DNA from: Hyphomicrobiales bacterium
Lineage (GTDB): Bacteria; Pseudomonadota; Alphaproteobacteria; Rhizobiales; Beijerinckiaceae
Direction: 5' to 3'
Length of the DNA stretch: 64,000 bases
NCBI GenBank assembly: GCA_026400535.1
Contig: JAPLOU010000052.1
Span: 223,159-287,158, forward strand
The notes beneath the pieces were generated by a model that saw only the letters and a program-made list of their open reading frames with translations, ran no database searches and was not told where the DNA came from. The translations under genes were made by a program, and so were the position numbers. This document shows, in pieces, positions 1 to 8,427 of the stretch (position 1 is the first letter of the stretch; each line of letters starts with the position of its first letter).

Positions 1-832
1 AGCCCTGACGCGAGAACACGGTCGGCGTCAGGGTCAGGTCATAATTCGGGGCAAGGTTGACGAAAACCGGCACGCCCACGCCGACACCAAGGTGGTTCGA
101 CGAATAGATAGTGGGGGAAAGCAGGCCGGTTTGCCGTTTCACCGTCGAATCGGGCGACCAGAAATAGGGGATGTAGGCGATCGGAATGCCGACCAGCTCA
201 AGCGTCGAGCCCTCGAAGTAGATCGTCTTCTCTTCGCCCTTGTGAATGATCCGCTGCGAACGCACCTGCCACAGGGGGGGCTTCTCCGGATTGTCCTTGC
301 ACGGCTCACAGGCTGTGTACGTGCCGGTCGTGAAGCTGACGGTGTCGCCGCCGGAGCGCTCGGCGCGCGGTGCGGCGAAGCGGCTCTTGTCTGGATTCTC
401 GGTGCGCAGGGATTCGATGAACCCGTCCCGGAAATCATCGGTGAGATCGAACCGGGAGCCGGTGATGACCTGGCCATTGGCCTCTGTCATTCGGGCATTG
501 CCCTCGGCGAACACGCGCTTGGTGCCGCGATTAGAGACCTCGCGGTCGGCTTCGAGCGTGCGGCCCTGATAGATAATCTGGACGTCGCCAACGGCTTCAA
601 CGGTATTCTTGTCGTTGTTGTAGACCAATTGCTTGGCTTCGATCAGCATCCGGTCCTTGGTCTGCTGGCCGGGCGCTGGTGATCCGCGCTGTCCGGGCAG
701 GACCGGCGTCTGGGCCTGCGCATGCGCCAGTCCCAGAACCAGCACAAGGCCGGTACTGGTGACAAGACACCGCAAACGCTGCTTCCGCGCGCTGATCAAA
801 CGACTCACCCAGTCAACCCACGCTGCGCGCAC
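1..832 (-). CDS. lptD: LPS-assembly protein LptD (5' part; gene runs off the left edge)
   Basis: Outer-membrane beta-barrel that, with LptE, inserts lipopolysaccharide into the outer leaflet. The reading frame on the minus strand is open from about 832 to base 1. It starts with a basic stretch (RKQRLR), a hydrophobic signal segment (LVLVLGLAHAQA) and then the LptA/OstA-like fold typical of LptD (LVYNNDKNTVEAVGDVQI, LEADREV), followed by the start of the barrel domain (GIPIAYIPYFWSPD, then KRQTGLLSP). A GTG at 832 is preceded by a textbook AGGAGG seven bases upstream and overlaps the lptG stop by one base (TAGTG), which favours it over the in-frame GTG at 808. About 277 residues are visible, so most of the barrel lies outside. 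Last gene of a minus-strand lptF-lptG-lptD group. Confidence 0.9.
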   Translation of the reverse strand, partial: MRAAWVDWVSRLISARKQRLRCLVTSTGLVLVLGLAHAQAQTPVLPGQRGSPAPGQQTKDRMLIEAKQLVYNNDKNTVEAVGDVQIIYQGRTLEADREVSNRGTKRVFAEGNARMTEANGQVITGSRFDLTDDFRDGFIESLRTENPDKSRFAAPRAERSGGDTVSFTTGTYTACEPCKDNPEKPPLWQVRSQRIIHKGEEKTIYFEGSTLELVGIPIAYIPYFWSPDSTVKRQTGLLSPTIYSSNHLGVGVGVPVFVNLAPNYDLTLTPTVFSRQG

Positions 833-1920
833 TAGCCATCCTCCTGATGAAGGAGGGCAAGAACGCCGAGCAAACTCCCCAAAATCGCCGGCAACCAGGC
901 GGCCATCCCGGGCGCAATGATCCCGTTGGCCCCGAGGTCTTCGGTCAGCTCAGTGGCGACGTAAAGCACGAACCCCGCGACAACACCACCCAGCACCATT
1001 CGGGCAACACCACCAAATCGAAAAAATCTTAAAGAAACGGTCGCAGCTACCATGATCATCGCGACGAGCAATACGGGCCGGGCCGTCAGCGCCGCCTGCT
1101 GGAGCTTGTAGCGGGTCGCGTCAAGGCCGGCGCGCTCGGTCCGATCGATCACCTCCGGCAGGTCCCAGTAGGAGACCTGTTCCGGTGACGTGAAGTTACG
1201 TCGTACTTGCTCGACGCCGAGATTGGTGGCGATCATTGCTATCGCGTAGCTCTGGGGTTCGTCGATGGTCGACACCACCCGGACATCGGTCAGTTCCCAG
1301 TAGCCGTCATGCAGGACGGCGCGCCGCGCCTCCGTCCGGTCGATGAAACGGCCCGAAAGATCATAGTTGAAGAAGGTCACCCCATTCAGTTCCCGCCCCT
1401 GACCACTGGTGGAGATCGCCCGGACAACCGCCTGTCCATCGACGCTCTTCTGCCTGAGCCAAAGGTCCTTGGCTGTCACATTGCTGCCGCTCTTGGTGAA
1501 AATCTTGGCCTCAATGTTCGCGGCCCGCTGCCTGAACTCCGCCGCCACGGGGTTGAACAGCGTGATGCTGCCGATCCCGATGATGAGCCCGACCACAAGG
1601 CCCGGCTGCAGAAACGCCCAAGCGGACACGCCGGCCGACCGCGCCACTACCAGTTCCAGCTTGCGGCTGAGGCCCAAAAGCGCACCCATCGCACCGAACA
1701 GGACGGCGAAGGGCAGGACCTGTTCGGCGATCGACGGGGCGCGGTAGAAAGCGAGGGTTGCCATCAGGCCGGCCGAGGCGCCCTCGGCATCGCCGGCGCG
1801 GCGCATGAGCTCAACGAAGTCGAGTGTGAAGATCAGCATGTAGATGGTCAAGAACACGCCCGCGATCAGCTTCACGAAGCGTGCGGCGATGTAAAAACCC
1901 AGAGTACGGCCGATGATCAT
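832..1920 (-). CDS. lptG: LPS export ABC transporter permease LptG
   Basis: Inner-membrane subunit of the LptB2FG transporter that extracts lipopolysaccharide and passes it to LptC/LptA. The 362-residue protein has the YjgP/YjgQ layout: an N-terminal helix (FVKLIAGVFLTIYMLIFTLD), a coupling region with the conserved ELVVARSAGVSAW stretch near residue 90, a periplasmic domain in the middle and three C-terminal helices. Length is typical of the family. The ATG overlaps the end of lptF by four bases (ATGA) and the stop touches lptD, so the three genes are very probably co-transcribed and translationally coupled. LptF and LptG are told apart here by order and by similarity to the usual alphaproteobacterial pair; the family assignment is much surer than the F/G letter. 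Confidence 0.92.
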   Translation of the reverse strand: MIIGRTLGFYIAARFVKLIAGVFLTIYMLIFTLDFVELMRRAGDAEGASAGLMATLAFYRAPSIAEQVLPFAVLFGAMGALLGLSRKLELVVARSAGVSAWAFLQPGLVVGLIIGIGSITLFNPVAAEFRQRAANIEAKIFTKSGSNVTAKDLWLRQKSVDGQAVVRAISTSGQGRELNGVTFFNYDLSGRFIDRTEARRAVLHDGYWELTDVRVVSTIDEPQSYAIAMIATNLGVEQVRRNFTSPEQVSYWDLPEVIDRTERAGLDATRYKLQQAALTARPVLLVAMIMVAATVSLRFFRFGGVARMVLGGVVAGFVLYVATELTEDLGANGIIAPGMAAWLPAILGSLLGVLALLHQEDG

Positions 1921-3086
1921 GCCGCCCTCGCGAAACGCAGCCTCGCCGCAGTCATCAACCGGTCGCCTCCGCGCGACAGCACACTGATCAGCGGGTTGAG
2001 CTTCGATCCGGCAAAGATCACCAGCAGGCAGAACGCGCTCGCCAACAGTGGCAGCGCATAGGACAGATAGACTGCGCTCGTTGACCGGACCATCAGCGTA
2101 GAGAGCGCAAATCCCGCGATGCGCAGCACAATCACGCTGACTGAGGCGAGAGCCATGGCCATACCGCGCCCCTGCCGGGTGGTTCGTGGCTCACCGAGAG
2201 CGGCAAATCCGATCAGGATGAAGGCGATGACATAGATCGGTGCGAGGAAACGGTCGTGAAGCTCGGCGCGGAAGCGGCCGCGGAAAGTCTTGTAATACTC
2301 TTCAGTCTCGTCCGGGAAGAGCAGCGCCTGCGTCGTGCGCTCCCGCGGCTTGAGGATAACGTTGGCCCCGTCCTGCCCAAAGGATGACAGGTCGACCCCG
2401 TAGCGCTCGAAGGTCACGATTGAGCTGTCCTGCGAGCGCCGATCCTGACGCTGGATCGATCCCGCCTCCAGCACGAGGAACGGCTTTCCCTCGATTTCAA
2501 GCGTCTGGCCTTTCTCGGCGATGTAGACAGACGTCTTCCCGGCCTCTCGGTTGTCCTGGAAGAAGATGCCCAGCAGGGCATCGCCGGACCGTTCGCGGTA
2601 GTGAAAGGTGATTCCCTGGTCGAGCGTGGTGAACTGGCCTTCCTTCACCACGTTTGCAATGAAATCGCCGCGGATTTGGGTGATCATGTCGCGCAGGTCG
2701 CGAAAGCTGGCTGGCATAACATACAGCGTCATGAACGCCACCAGCAGCGCAGCAAGCAGGGCCATCACGGCAAAAGGTTTGATCAGTTCGCGCGGCGGCA
2801 CGCCTGACGCGCTCATCACGATCAGCTCCGAATCGCTGTTGAACTTGTTGAGCGTGTACAGTGTCGCACCGAAGGCGGCGACCGGGGCGATCACGATGAC
2901 CAGCGCCGGCAGAGACAACACGGTGAAACGCAGGAAGACAAGGATCGTCTGACCTTTGCCGGTCACAAGACTGATCTCCCGCAGCGCCGAGGTGATCCAG
3001 ATCACCAGAGTGAGTCCGATGAGACATGAGATCGCCGCGATCGCCATCGTGCGGAACAGGTAGCGATCGAGCAATCCGAAACGCAT
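1917..3086 (-). CDS. lptF: LPS export ABC transporter permease LptF
   Basis: Partner permease of LptG in the LptB2FG complex. The protein begins MRFGLLDRYLFRTM, the usual LptF opening, and has the family pattern of N-terminal membrane helices, the conserved SELIVMSASGVPPRELI coupling segment, a large periplasmic domain (IFFQDNREAGKTSVYIAEKG) and C-terminal helices with the FIGFAALGEPR-type stretch. The frame stays open upstream to an ATG at 3131, which would add 15 residues with no hydrophobic or conserved character and no ribosome site, so I take 3086 (389 residues). It is divergent from pepA; the 160 bases between them must hold both promoters. The stop overlaps the lptG start by four bases. 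Confidence 0.92.
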   Translation of the reverse strand: MRFGLLDRYLFRTMAIAAISCLIGLTLVIWITSALREISLVTGKGQTILVFLRFTVLSLPALVIVIAPVAAFGATLYTLNKFNSDSELIVMSASGVPPRELIKPFAVMALLAALLVAFMTLYVMPASFRDLRDMITQIRGDFIANVVKEGQFTTLDQGITFHYRERSGDALLGIFFQDNREAGKTSVYIAEKGQTLEIEGKPFLVLEAGSIQRQDRRSQDSSIVTFERYGVDLSSFGQDGANVILKPRERTTQALLFPDETEEYYKTFRGRFRAELHDRFLAPIYVIAFILIGFAALGEPRTTRQGRGMAMALASVSVIVLRIAGFALSTLMVRSTSAVYLSYALPLLASAFCLLVIFAGSKLNPLISVLSRGGDRLMTAARLRFARAA

Positions 3087-3246
3087 GTCGAAGCAGGAAT
3101 CCTTGCAGTCCGGGCGAGCAACAAAGGCCATTCAAAAGCGGCGAGTTTGTGTCGCGCGCTTGTGGCTCTCGGGGAATTTGTTAGAACATGTTAGGTGCTT
3201 GCAACCAAGTCGTCTGTAGATGTCACGACACACCTGAGAGCTGATC

Positions 3247-4728
3247 ATGGCTGAACGCTTTAAGATCGAATTCAAGCCGCTCACCCTGCCTGGCGCCGGC
3301 GATGTCGCCTTCCTGGTTTATGATGATCTTGTTCTGCCCTCAACAGTGTCGGCTGACCTGGCGGCAACGGTTTCACGGTCGGCTTCGATCGAAGGCTTCA
3401 AGGGCAAGGCGCTTGCTACGATGGTGACGATGGCGGCGCCCGGCAGCGGCCATGACCGCATCGTGGTCGTCGGGCTGGGTCCAAAGGCTGACGCGGAGTC
3501 GATCGACTGGGTCTCGCTGGGTGGCGTCATTGCGGGGCAGATGCTGGCCGGCCGTGAACTTGGCGTATTTCTCGCGACGGCCGCCGAGACCGTGAAGCCC
3601 GAGCAGGCGGCGGATATCGCCCTGGGCGCTCGCCTGCGCAGCTACAGTTTCGACCGCTACAAGACCAAGACCGCGGACAAGGACGGCAAGACACGCGGCC
3701 CTCTGTCGCTGCATGTCATCGACACGCTCAAGACGAAGAAGGCGGTCAAACTGAAGGATTCGGTGGCCGAGGGCGTCTGCCTTGCGCGCGATCTGGTCAA
3801 CGAGCCGCCGAATATCCTCGGCCCCGAGGAGTTTGCCGGTTATGCCGAGGAACTCTCGAAACTGGGTGTCGAAGTCGAGATCCTGGGCGAAAAGCAGTTG
3901 CGCAAGATCGGCATGCGGGCGCTGCTCGGGGTGGGACAGGGCTCCGTACGCGAGAGCAAGGTCGCCATCATGCGCTGGAACGGCGGCAAGGACGGCAGCA
4001 AGCCCGTCGCCTTCATCGGCAAGGGCGTTGTGTTCGACACCGGCGGCATCTCGATCAAGCCTGCCGGCGGGATGGAAGACATGAAGGGCGACATGGCCGG
4101 CGCGGCCTGCGTTGTCGGCCTGATGCATGCGCTCGCCAGCCGCAAGGCGAAAGCCAATGTCATTGGCGCCATCGGGCTGGTCGAGAACATGCCGGACGGA
4201 AAGGCCCAGCGGCCGGGCGATATCGTCACATCCTTGTCGGGCCAGACCATCGAGATCATCAACACCGACGCCGAAGGCCGCCTCGTCCTGGCCGACGTGC
4301 TCTGGTATGTGCAGGACCAGTACAAGCCGGTGTTCATGATCAACTTGGCCACGCTCACCGGGGCGATCCTCGTGGCGCTCGGCAAGGAGAATGCCGGCCT
4401 TTTCTCCAACAATGACGAGTTGGCGACGCGCATTTTCGAGGCCGGAAAGCTCACCGGCGAGACTGTCTGGCGCATGCCGATGTCGGCGGCCTACGACAAG
4501 ATCATCGATTCGAAGTTCGCGGACGTGAAGAACTCCGCCGGGCGCGATGCTGGTTCGATCACCGCAGCGCATTTCCTCAAGCGCTTCGTCAACGACACCC
4601 CCTGGGCGCATCTCGACATTGCTGGCACGGCCATGGGCTCACCGCAGACCGAGATCAACAAGGGTTGGGCATCGGGCTGGGGCGTGCGCCTCCTGAACCA
4701 ACTCGTCGCGGCGCACTACGAAAAGTGA
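3247..4728 (+). CDS. pepA: Leucyl aminopeptidase (M17 family)
   Basis: Cytosolic di-metal aminopeptidase that removes N-terminal residues from peptides; in some bacteria PepA homologues also bind DNA. The 493-residue length is usual. The C-terminal catalytic domain carries the lysine-containing [15 protein letters not shown] motif (about residues 258-272), the following [11 protein letters not shown] metal-binding stretch and the family signature NTDAEGRL (339-346). The N-terminal macrodomain-like part is less conserved, as expected. The start ATG follows GAGAG seven bases upstream. Divergently oriented from lptF; the pairing lptG/lptF/pepA/holC is a common alphaproteobacterial arrangement. 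Nothing unusual in the catalytic residues. Confidence 0.97.
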   Translation: MAERFKIEFKPLTLPGAGDVAFLVYDDLVLPSTVSADLAATVSRSASIEGFKGKALATMVTMAAPGSGHDRIVVVGLGPKADAESIDWVSLGGVIAGQMLAGRELGVFLATAAETVKPEQAADIALGARLRSYSFDRYKTKTADKDGKTRGPLSLHVIDTLKTKKAVKLKDSVAEGVCLARDLVNEPPNILGPEEFAGYAEELSKLGVEVEILGEKQLRKIGMRALLGVGQGSVRESKVAIMRWNGGKDGSKPVAFIGKGVVFDTGGISIKPAGGMEDMKGDMAGAACVVGLMHALASRKAKANVIGAIGLVENMPDGKAQRPGDIVTSLSGQTIEIINTDAEGRLVLADVLWYVQDQYKPVFMINLATLTGAILVALGKENAGLFSNNDELATRIFEAGKLTGETVWRMPMSAAYDKIIDSKFADVKNSAGRDAGSITAAHFLKRFVNDTPWAHLDIAGTAMGSPQTEINKGWASGWGVRLLNQLVAAHYEK

Positions 4729-4759
4729 TGCCGCGAGGCGACTGCGTGCGCCCGGGTGC

Positions 4760-5212
4760 ATGATGGACCTGATGTTCTATCAGCTCCTCAACCAGAAGCT
4801 GGAGCGCGCTTTGCCGCTCCTGCTGGAAAAGGCGCGTGAGCGCGGCTGGAAAGCGGTTGTCGAGGTTGGCAATCCGGAGCGTCAGGCCGCGTTGGACGAT
4901 GCCTTGTGGACATATTCGGATCGCAGTTTTCTGCCTCATGGCATTGATGGAGATGCAGCAGCGCCGCATCAGCCGATCCTGATCACAACAACGCGCGAGA
5001 ACAGAAATGGCGCCGAGATCCGCTTTCTGGTGGACGGCGCGCGGCTCGGCGACGATCTTTTGGGCTACAGCCGGATTGCCCTGATCTTCGACGGGCAGGA
5101 TCCTGTTGCGCTCGACGCGGCGCGGGCGGACTGGAAGACGGCGAAGACTTCGGGTCTGGCGGCCACGTTCTGGCAGCAGAGCCCTGACGGAAAATGGGAG
5201 AAGAAGGCGTGA
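4760..5212 (+). CDS. holC: DNA polymerase III chi subunit (HolC)
   Basis: Clamp-loader accessory protein that in enterobacteria links SSB to the polymerase III clamp loader through psi. The 150-residue protein shows the chi pattern: MFYQLLNQKLERALPLLLEKA near the start, WKAVV, then ALDDALWTYSDRSFLPHG and the DGDAAAPHQPILITT segment. Two adjacent ATGs (4760 and 4763) are possible. It lies 31 bases after pepA, the usual neighbour in alphaproteobacteria, and is probably co-transcribed with it. Psi (HolD) is not seen in this window and is not expected in this group. ssb, the likely partner, is encoded a few kilobases downstream on the other strand. Confidence 0.9.
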   Translation: MMDLMFYQLLNQKLERALPLLLEKARERGWKAVVEVGNPERQAALDDALWTYSDRSFLPHGIDGDAAAPHQPILITTTRENRNGAEIRFLVDGARLGDDLLGYSRIALIFDGQDPVALDAARADWKTAKTSGLAATFWQQSPDGKWEKKA

Positions 5213-5610
5213 TTTCAGGACCTTGTCCGCGTATCCTGATGCTGGCAGTGATCAGCTGCGCCTTGGGCGCCTGCTCGATCGACATGGGCGGCTTCGCCTT
5301 CATCAACGACAAGGCCGCCTCGGTGCGCGTTTCGACCGAGGAAGCGCGGCTCGATGCCGATGGAACTTGCGGCGCCGACGCCAACCTCGACCCATCTAAC
5401 CTGCGGACACGCCCCACAGCGGTTGCGCTGGGTATCGGCGAATGCGACCTTGTCCGGCTCAAGGGCGAGAAGCCAACCGACGTGCTCATCGGTGAGAGCG
5501 GCAAGGGCCAGCGCGAGGTGCAGGTCCTGTATTCCGAGCCGGGCGGTCGCGAGATCTACCTGTTCACCGACAACAGGTTGACCCGCATCGTCAAGCCTGG
5601 TCAGGGCTGA
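5209..5610 (+). CDS. Small predicted lipoprotein, function unknown
   Basis: The product has a hydrophobic signal segment (ILMLAVISCALGAC) ending in a lipobox LGAC, so a mature lipoprotein of about 110 residues is predicted. It contains two further cysteines (TCGAD and ECDLV) that could form a disulfide, and a closing strand-rich part (REVQVLYSEPGGREIYLFTDNRLTRIV). I chose the GTG at 5209 because a GGGAG lies eight bases upstream and because this removes an acidic N-terminus (MGEEG from 5194) that would suit a signal peptide badly. The GTG overlaps the holC stop (GTGA), pointing to translational coupling in a pepA-holC-lipoprotein unit. I do not recognise a named family. Confidence 0.75.
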   Translation: MISGPCPRILMLAVISCALGACSIDMGGFAFINDKAASVRVSTEEARLDADGTCGADANLDPSNLRTRPTAVALGIGECDLVRLKGEKPTDVLIGESGKGQREVQVLYSEPGGREIYLFTDNRLTRIVKPGQG

Positions 5611-5623
5611 CGCTAGTTGTCGC

Positions 5624-7495
5624 TCAGCCGTCGCCAAGCACGGTGCTGACCTCAAGCCACTCATCCTCCATGCGGGCGATCTTGCCATCGAGCGCGGCCC
5701 GGTCGGCGGAGAGTCGCCCGGCCTTCTCCGGCTCCTTGACGAAAATATCCGGACTTGCCAGCGCCTGATCGATCCGCTTGCGGAGGCTGTCGAGCTTCGC
5801 GATCTCGGCTTCGATCTCGCGCAGCCGCTTTTCGAGTTTGCCGCGCGCCGGCTTGCGCCCCTCCGGCCCGGCCGCGGCCTCCGCAGACCGCGGCCCAATT
5901 TGCCGCTCGCTGTTGCGGCGCGTGGTCTTTGCCGATCCTGCAAGGATGCGTGCGCGATACTCGTCGAGATCGCCATCGAACGCCTTGACTGTACTGTTCT
6001 CGACCAGCCAGAGCCGATCCGCGCAGGCTTCAATCAGAAAGCGGTCGTGGCTGACCAGCATCACGGCTCCTGGATAGTCGTTGATCGCCTCCATCAGCGC
6101 CGCCCGGCTGTCGATGTCGAGATGGTTCGTCGGCTCGTCGAGGATGAGCAGGTGAGGGCCGCGGAATGTCGCAAGCCCCAGCATCAGCCGCGCCTTTTCG
6201 CCGCCTGACAACTTGTCGACCTTTGTATCGGCCTTCGAGGCTGGAAATCCCATCTGCGCCGCGCGGGCGCGGATCTTGGCTTCCGGCATTTCCGGCATGA
6301 GCGGCGCGATGTGCTGGACCGGGGTTTCGTTGAGCCTGAGTTCATCGACCTGATGCTGGGCGAAATAGGCCACCTCGATCTTGGAGGAGTGGCGGACCTC
6401 GCCCGACATCGGCGCGAGTTTGCTCGCCAGCAGCTTGCAGAAGGTCGACTTGCCGTTGCCGTTCTGCCCGAGCAGCGCGATCCGGTCATCCGGCTGGATC
6501 GACAGGTTCAAACGGTTGAGGATCGGCTTGTCGCCGTAGCCCACGGCGGCCTCGTCGAAGGTGTAGAGCGGCGGCGACATTTCCCGTTTCGGCTCGGGAA
6601 AGTGGAACGGCAGCACCTGACTGTCGACGATGGCCGAGATCGGGGCCAGCTTCTCCAGCCGTTTGACGCGCGACTGTGCCTGCTTTGCCTTCGAGGCCTT
6701 GGCCTTGAAGCGGTCCACGAAGGCCTGCAGATGCTTGCGCTCGGCTTCCTGTTTGTCCCTCATCTTGCCGACCAGCAGCATCTTCTCGGTGCGCTGCCGG
6801 TCGAAGGAGGAGTAGCCGCCGCGATAGAGCGTCAACTTGGCTTGATCAAGATGCAGGATGTGATCGACGCAGGTGTCGAGCAACTCGCGGTCATGGCTGA
6901 TGACGAGGACCGTGTGAGGGTACTTCGCCAGATAGTCATAAAGCCAGAGCGTGCCCTCGAGGTCGAGATAGTTGGTGGGCTCGTCCAGCAGCAGCAGGTC
7001 CGGCTCGGTGAACAGAACCGCCGCCAGCGCCACGCGCATCCGCCAACCGCCCGAGAAGGACGAGCAGGGCCGCTTCTGGGTCTCCGCGTCGAAGCCGAGA
7101 CCGTGAAGGATCGAGGCGGCGCGTGCTTCGGCCGAATAGGCACCGATGTCGACCAGCCGCATTTCGATGTCGGCACGGCGCATCGGGTCCTGCATTGTTT
7201 CGGCTTCCGCCAATAGCGCCTTGCGCTCGGTGTCGGCGGCCAGAACCACCGCGAGCAGGCTTTCGGGGCCGCCCGGTGCCTCCTGCGACACCCCGCCGAT
7301 CCGCACATTCTTCGGCAGGCAGACACCGCCGCTCTCGGTGGACAGCTCGCCCATGATGATACGGAACAGGGTGGTCTTGCCGGTGCCGTTGCGGCCGACA
7401 AGCCCGACCTTGGCGTTGGGCGGCAACGCGACGGAGGCATTCTCGATGAGAAGCCTTGGTCCGAGGCGATAGGTGAGGTCATTGAGATGGAGCAT
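5624..7495 (-). CDS. ABC-F family ATPase (duplicated ATP-binding cassettes)
   Basis: Soluble ribosome-associated type of ABC protein with two cassettes and no membrane part, 623 residues. Cassette one has Walker A GRNGTGKT (34-41), a divergent signature SFSGGWRMRVALA and Walker B LLLLDEPTNYLD. Cassette two has GQNGNGKST (about 342-350), signature LSGGEKARLML and LLILDEPTNHLD. Both end in the SHDR motif. The linker between the cassettes is rich in lysine and glutamine (RFKAKASKAKQAQSRVKRLEK), the ABC-F P-site tRNA-interaction motif region, and the last 80 residues form a predicted coiled coil (LEKRLREIEAEIAKLDSLRKRID). It fits the Uup/YheS branch; which exact subfamily I cannot tell. Convergent with the upstream lipoprotein gene, 13 bases apart. 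Confidence 0.93.
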   Translation of the reverse strand: MLHLNDLTYRLGPRLLIENASVALPPNAKVGLVGRNGTGKTTLFRIIMGELSTESGGVCLPKNVRIGGVSQEAPGGPESLLAVVLAADTERKALLAEAETMQDPMRRADIEMRLVDIGAYSAEARAASILHGLGFDAETQKRPCSSFSGGWRMRVALAAVLFTEPDLLLLDEPTNYLDLEGTLWLYDYLAKYPHTVLVISHDRELLDTCVDHILHLDQAKLTLYRGGYSSFDRQRTEKMLLVGKMRDKQEAERKHLQAFVDRFKAKASKAKQAQSRVKRLEKLAPISAIVDSQVLPFHFPEPKREMSPPLYTFDEAAVGYGDKPILNRLNLSIQPDDRIALLGQNGNGKSTFCKLLASKLAPMSGEVRHSSKIEVAYFAQHQVDELRLNETPVQHIAPLMPEMPEAKIRARAAQMGFPASKADTKVDKLSGGEKARLMLGLATFRGPHLLILDEPTNHLDIDSRAALMEAINDYPGAVMLVSHDRFLIEACADRLWLVENSTVKAFDGDLDEYRARILAGSAKTTRRNSERQIGPRSAEAAAGPEGRKPARGKLEKRLREIEAEIAKLDSLRKRIDQALASPDIFVKEPEKAGRLSADRAALDGKIARMEDEWLEVSTVLGDG

Positions 7496-7615
7496 GCTCG
7501 GCTTGTTGCCGACTGTGTGGCAAAAAGCCAGACCGGACGACCACGCAGGGACACAAAACGGCTTTGCGTGAACTGCAAGGTCGCCGTTTGGCCCGCCTCG
7601 CGCTAACAGACTGCC

Positions 7616-7835
7616 ATGCTCTACGACTTCGCCGCCGCCCTCGTCACGCTCCGTGTCAGGCTCGACCCGCCCGGGCTCGCACCGATCTTCCGGCCGGTGA
7701 CGCGAGGCATGTCCGTGTGCAGCCCAAAGCGACCGCGCTGCGCGCCTGTGTCATCGCGTTCGGGTTGCGGGCGTTCTTTGCCTTGGCCGGTGACCATTTG
7801 CTGCGCGTGCCTTGCGTTGCGCTGACGGATTTTTT
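7616..7835 (+). pseudogene. MarC-family membrane protein, 5' remnant with frameshift
   Basis: The ATG at 7616 opens MLYDFAAALVTLRVRLDP, then APIFRPVTRGMS, which reads like the start of MarC/NAAT-family integral membrane proteins (DPLGLAPIF and TRGM are family hallmarks). Around 7710-7730 the similarity moves to another frame and continues as ALRACVIAFGLRAFFALAGDHLLR, the second MarC helix. It then stops matching near 7835, where IS481-like sequence on the opposite strand begins. Only about one third of the gene is present. Frameshift plus truncation make a functional protein very unlikely. Confidence 0.6.
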
Positions 7836-7845
7836 GTCTGGCACC

Positions 7846-8351
7846 ACATCGGTGAAGGCGATGCCGAGCGCGTTGCTTTGCCTCCTGCGGTCGCCGGTGA
7901 TGCGGTGGCCACGCGGTCGAAGCGGTCGAGTTTCTTGATGTCGCGATGGTTCATCGCGCCGGGTTTATTCCGCTCTTAGCGCACCGCCTTCGGCGTTTGA
8001 TCGACATTTTCATGCGGCTAAGACGCGCTGCTTTGAGGACGCGCCTGACGGTGGCGGGAGACACGCCGACGATCCTGGGGATCTCCTTGCTGGGCATCTG
8101 ATCCCACGCAGCGCTACAATCTCGTCCAGAGCGGTCTTTGGCGTCGGGCGGCGCAAACTGTGCGGTCGGGAGGAGCGATCCGATCGGCCTGTCGTGCCTT
8201 CGGCGTCAACCCGCGCCATCCATGTGCGCACGGTCCGCGGGCAGACGGCTGCAGTTGGCACCGCCGCCGACAGCCGCTCCTCGCCCATGACGCGGCGAAC
8301 GATCGCCTGTCGACCAAACGGCGTCAGTCGCGCATTCTTGTCAACGTTCAT
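7846..8351 (-). pseudogene. IS481-family transposase remnant (several frameshifts)
   Basis: The minus strand begins at ATG 8351 with MNVDKNARLTPFGRQAIVRR and continues through PRTVRTWMARVDAEG and RSSRPHSLRRPTP to IVALRG, the classic N-terminal helix-turn-helix region of IS481 transposases. One base is lost near 8100; in the next frame it goes on as EIPRIVGVSPATVRRVLKAARLSRMK, a second helix-turn-helix. Further on, DIKKLDRFDRV and, after another shift, HRITGDRRRQSNALG match the start of the DDE catalytic domain, where the element ends. The catalytic triad is not complete. Sequence just upstream of the ATG (about 8365-8390) contains GTTGCGCGTGTGTCGCAAC, which may be part of the terminal repeat. 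Confidence 0.75.
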
Positions 8352-8427
8352 CCAGGTTCTCCTGACGTTGCGCGTGTGTCGCAACATCAGTCTGCGGCGG
8401 TAGACCCGGCCTTTTGAAAGCCCAAAG

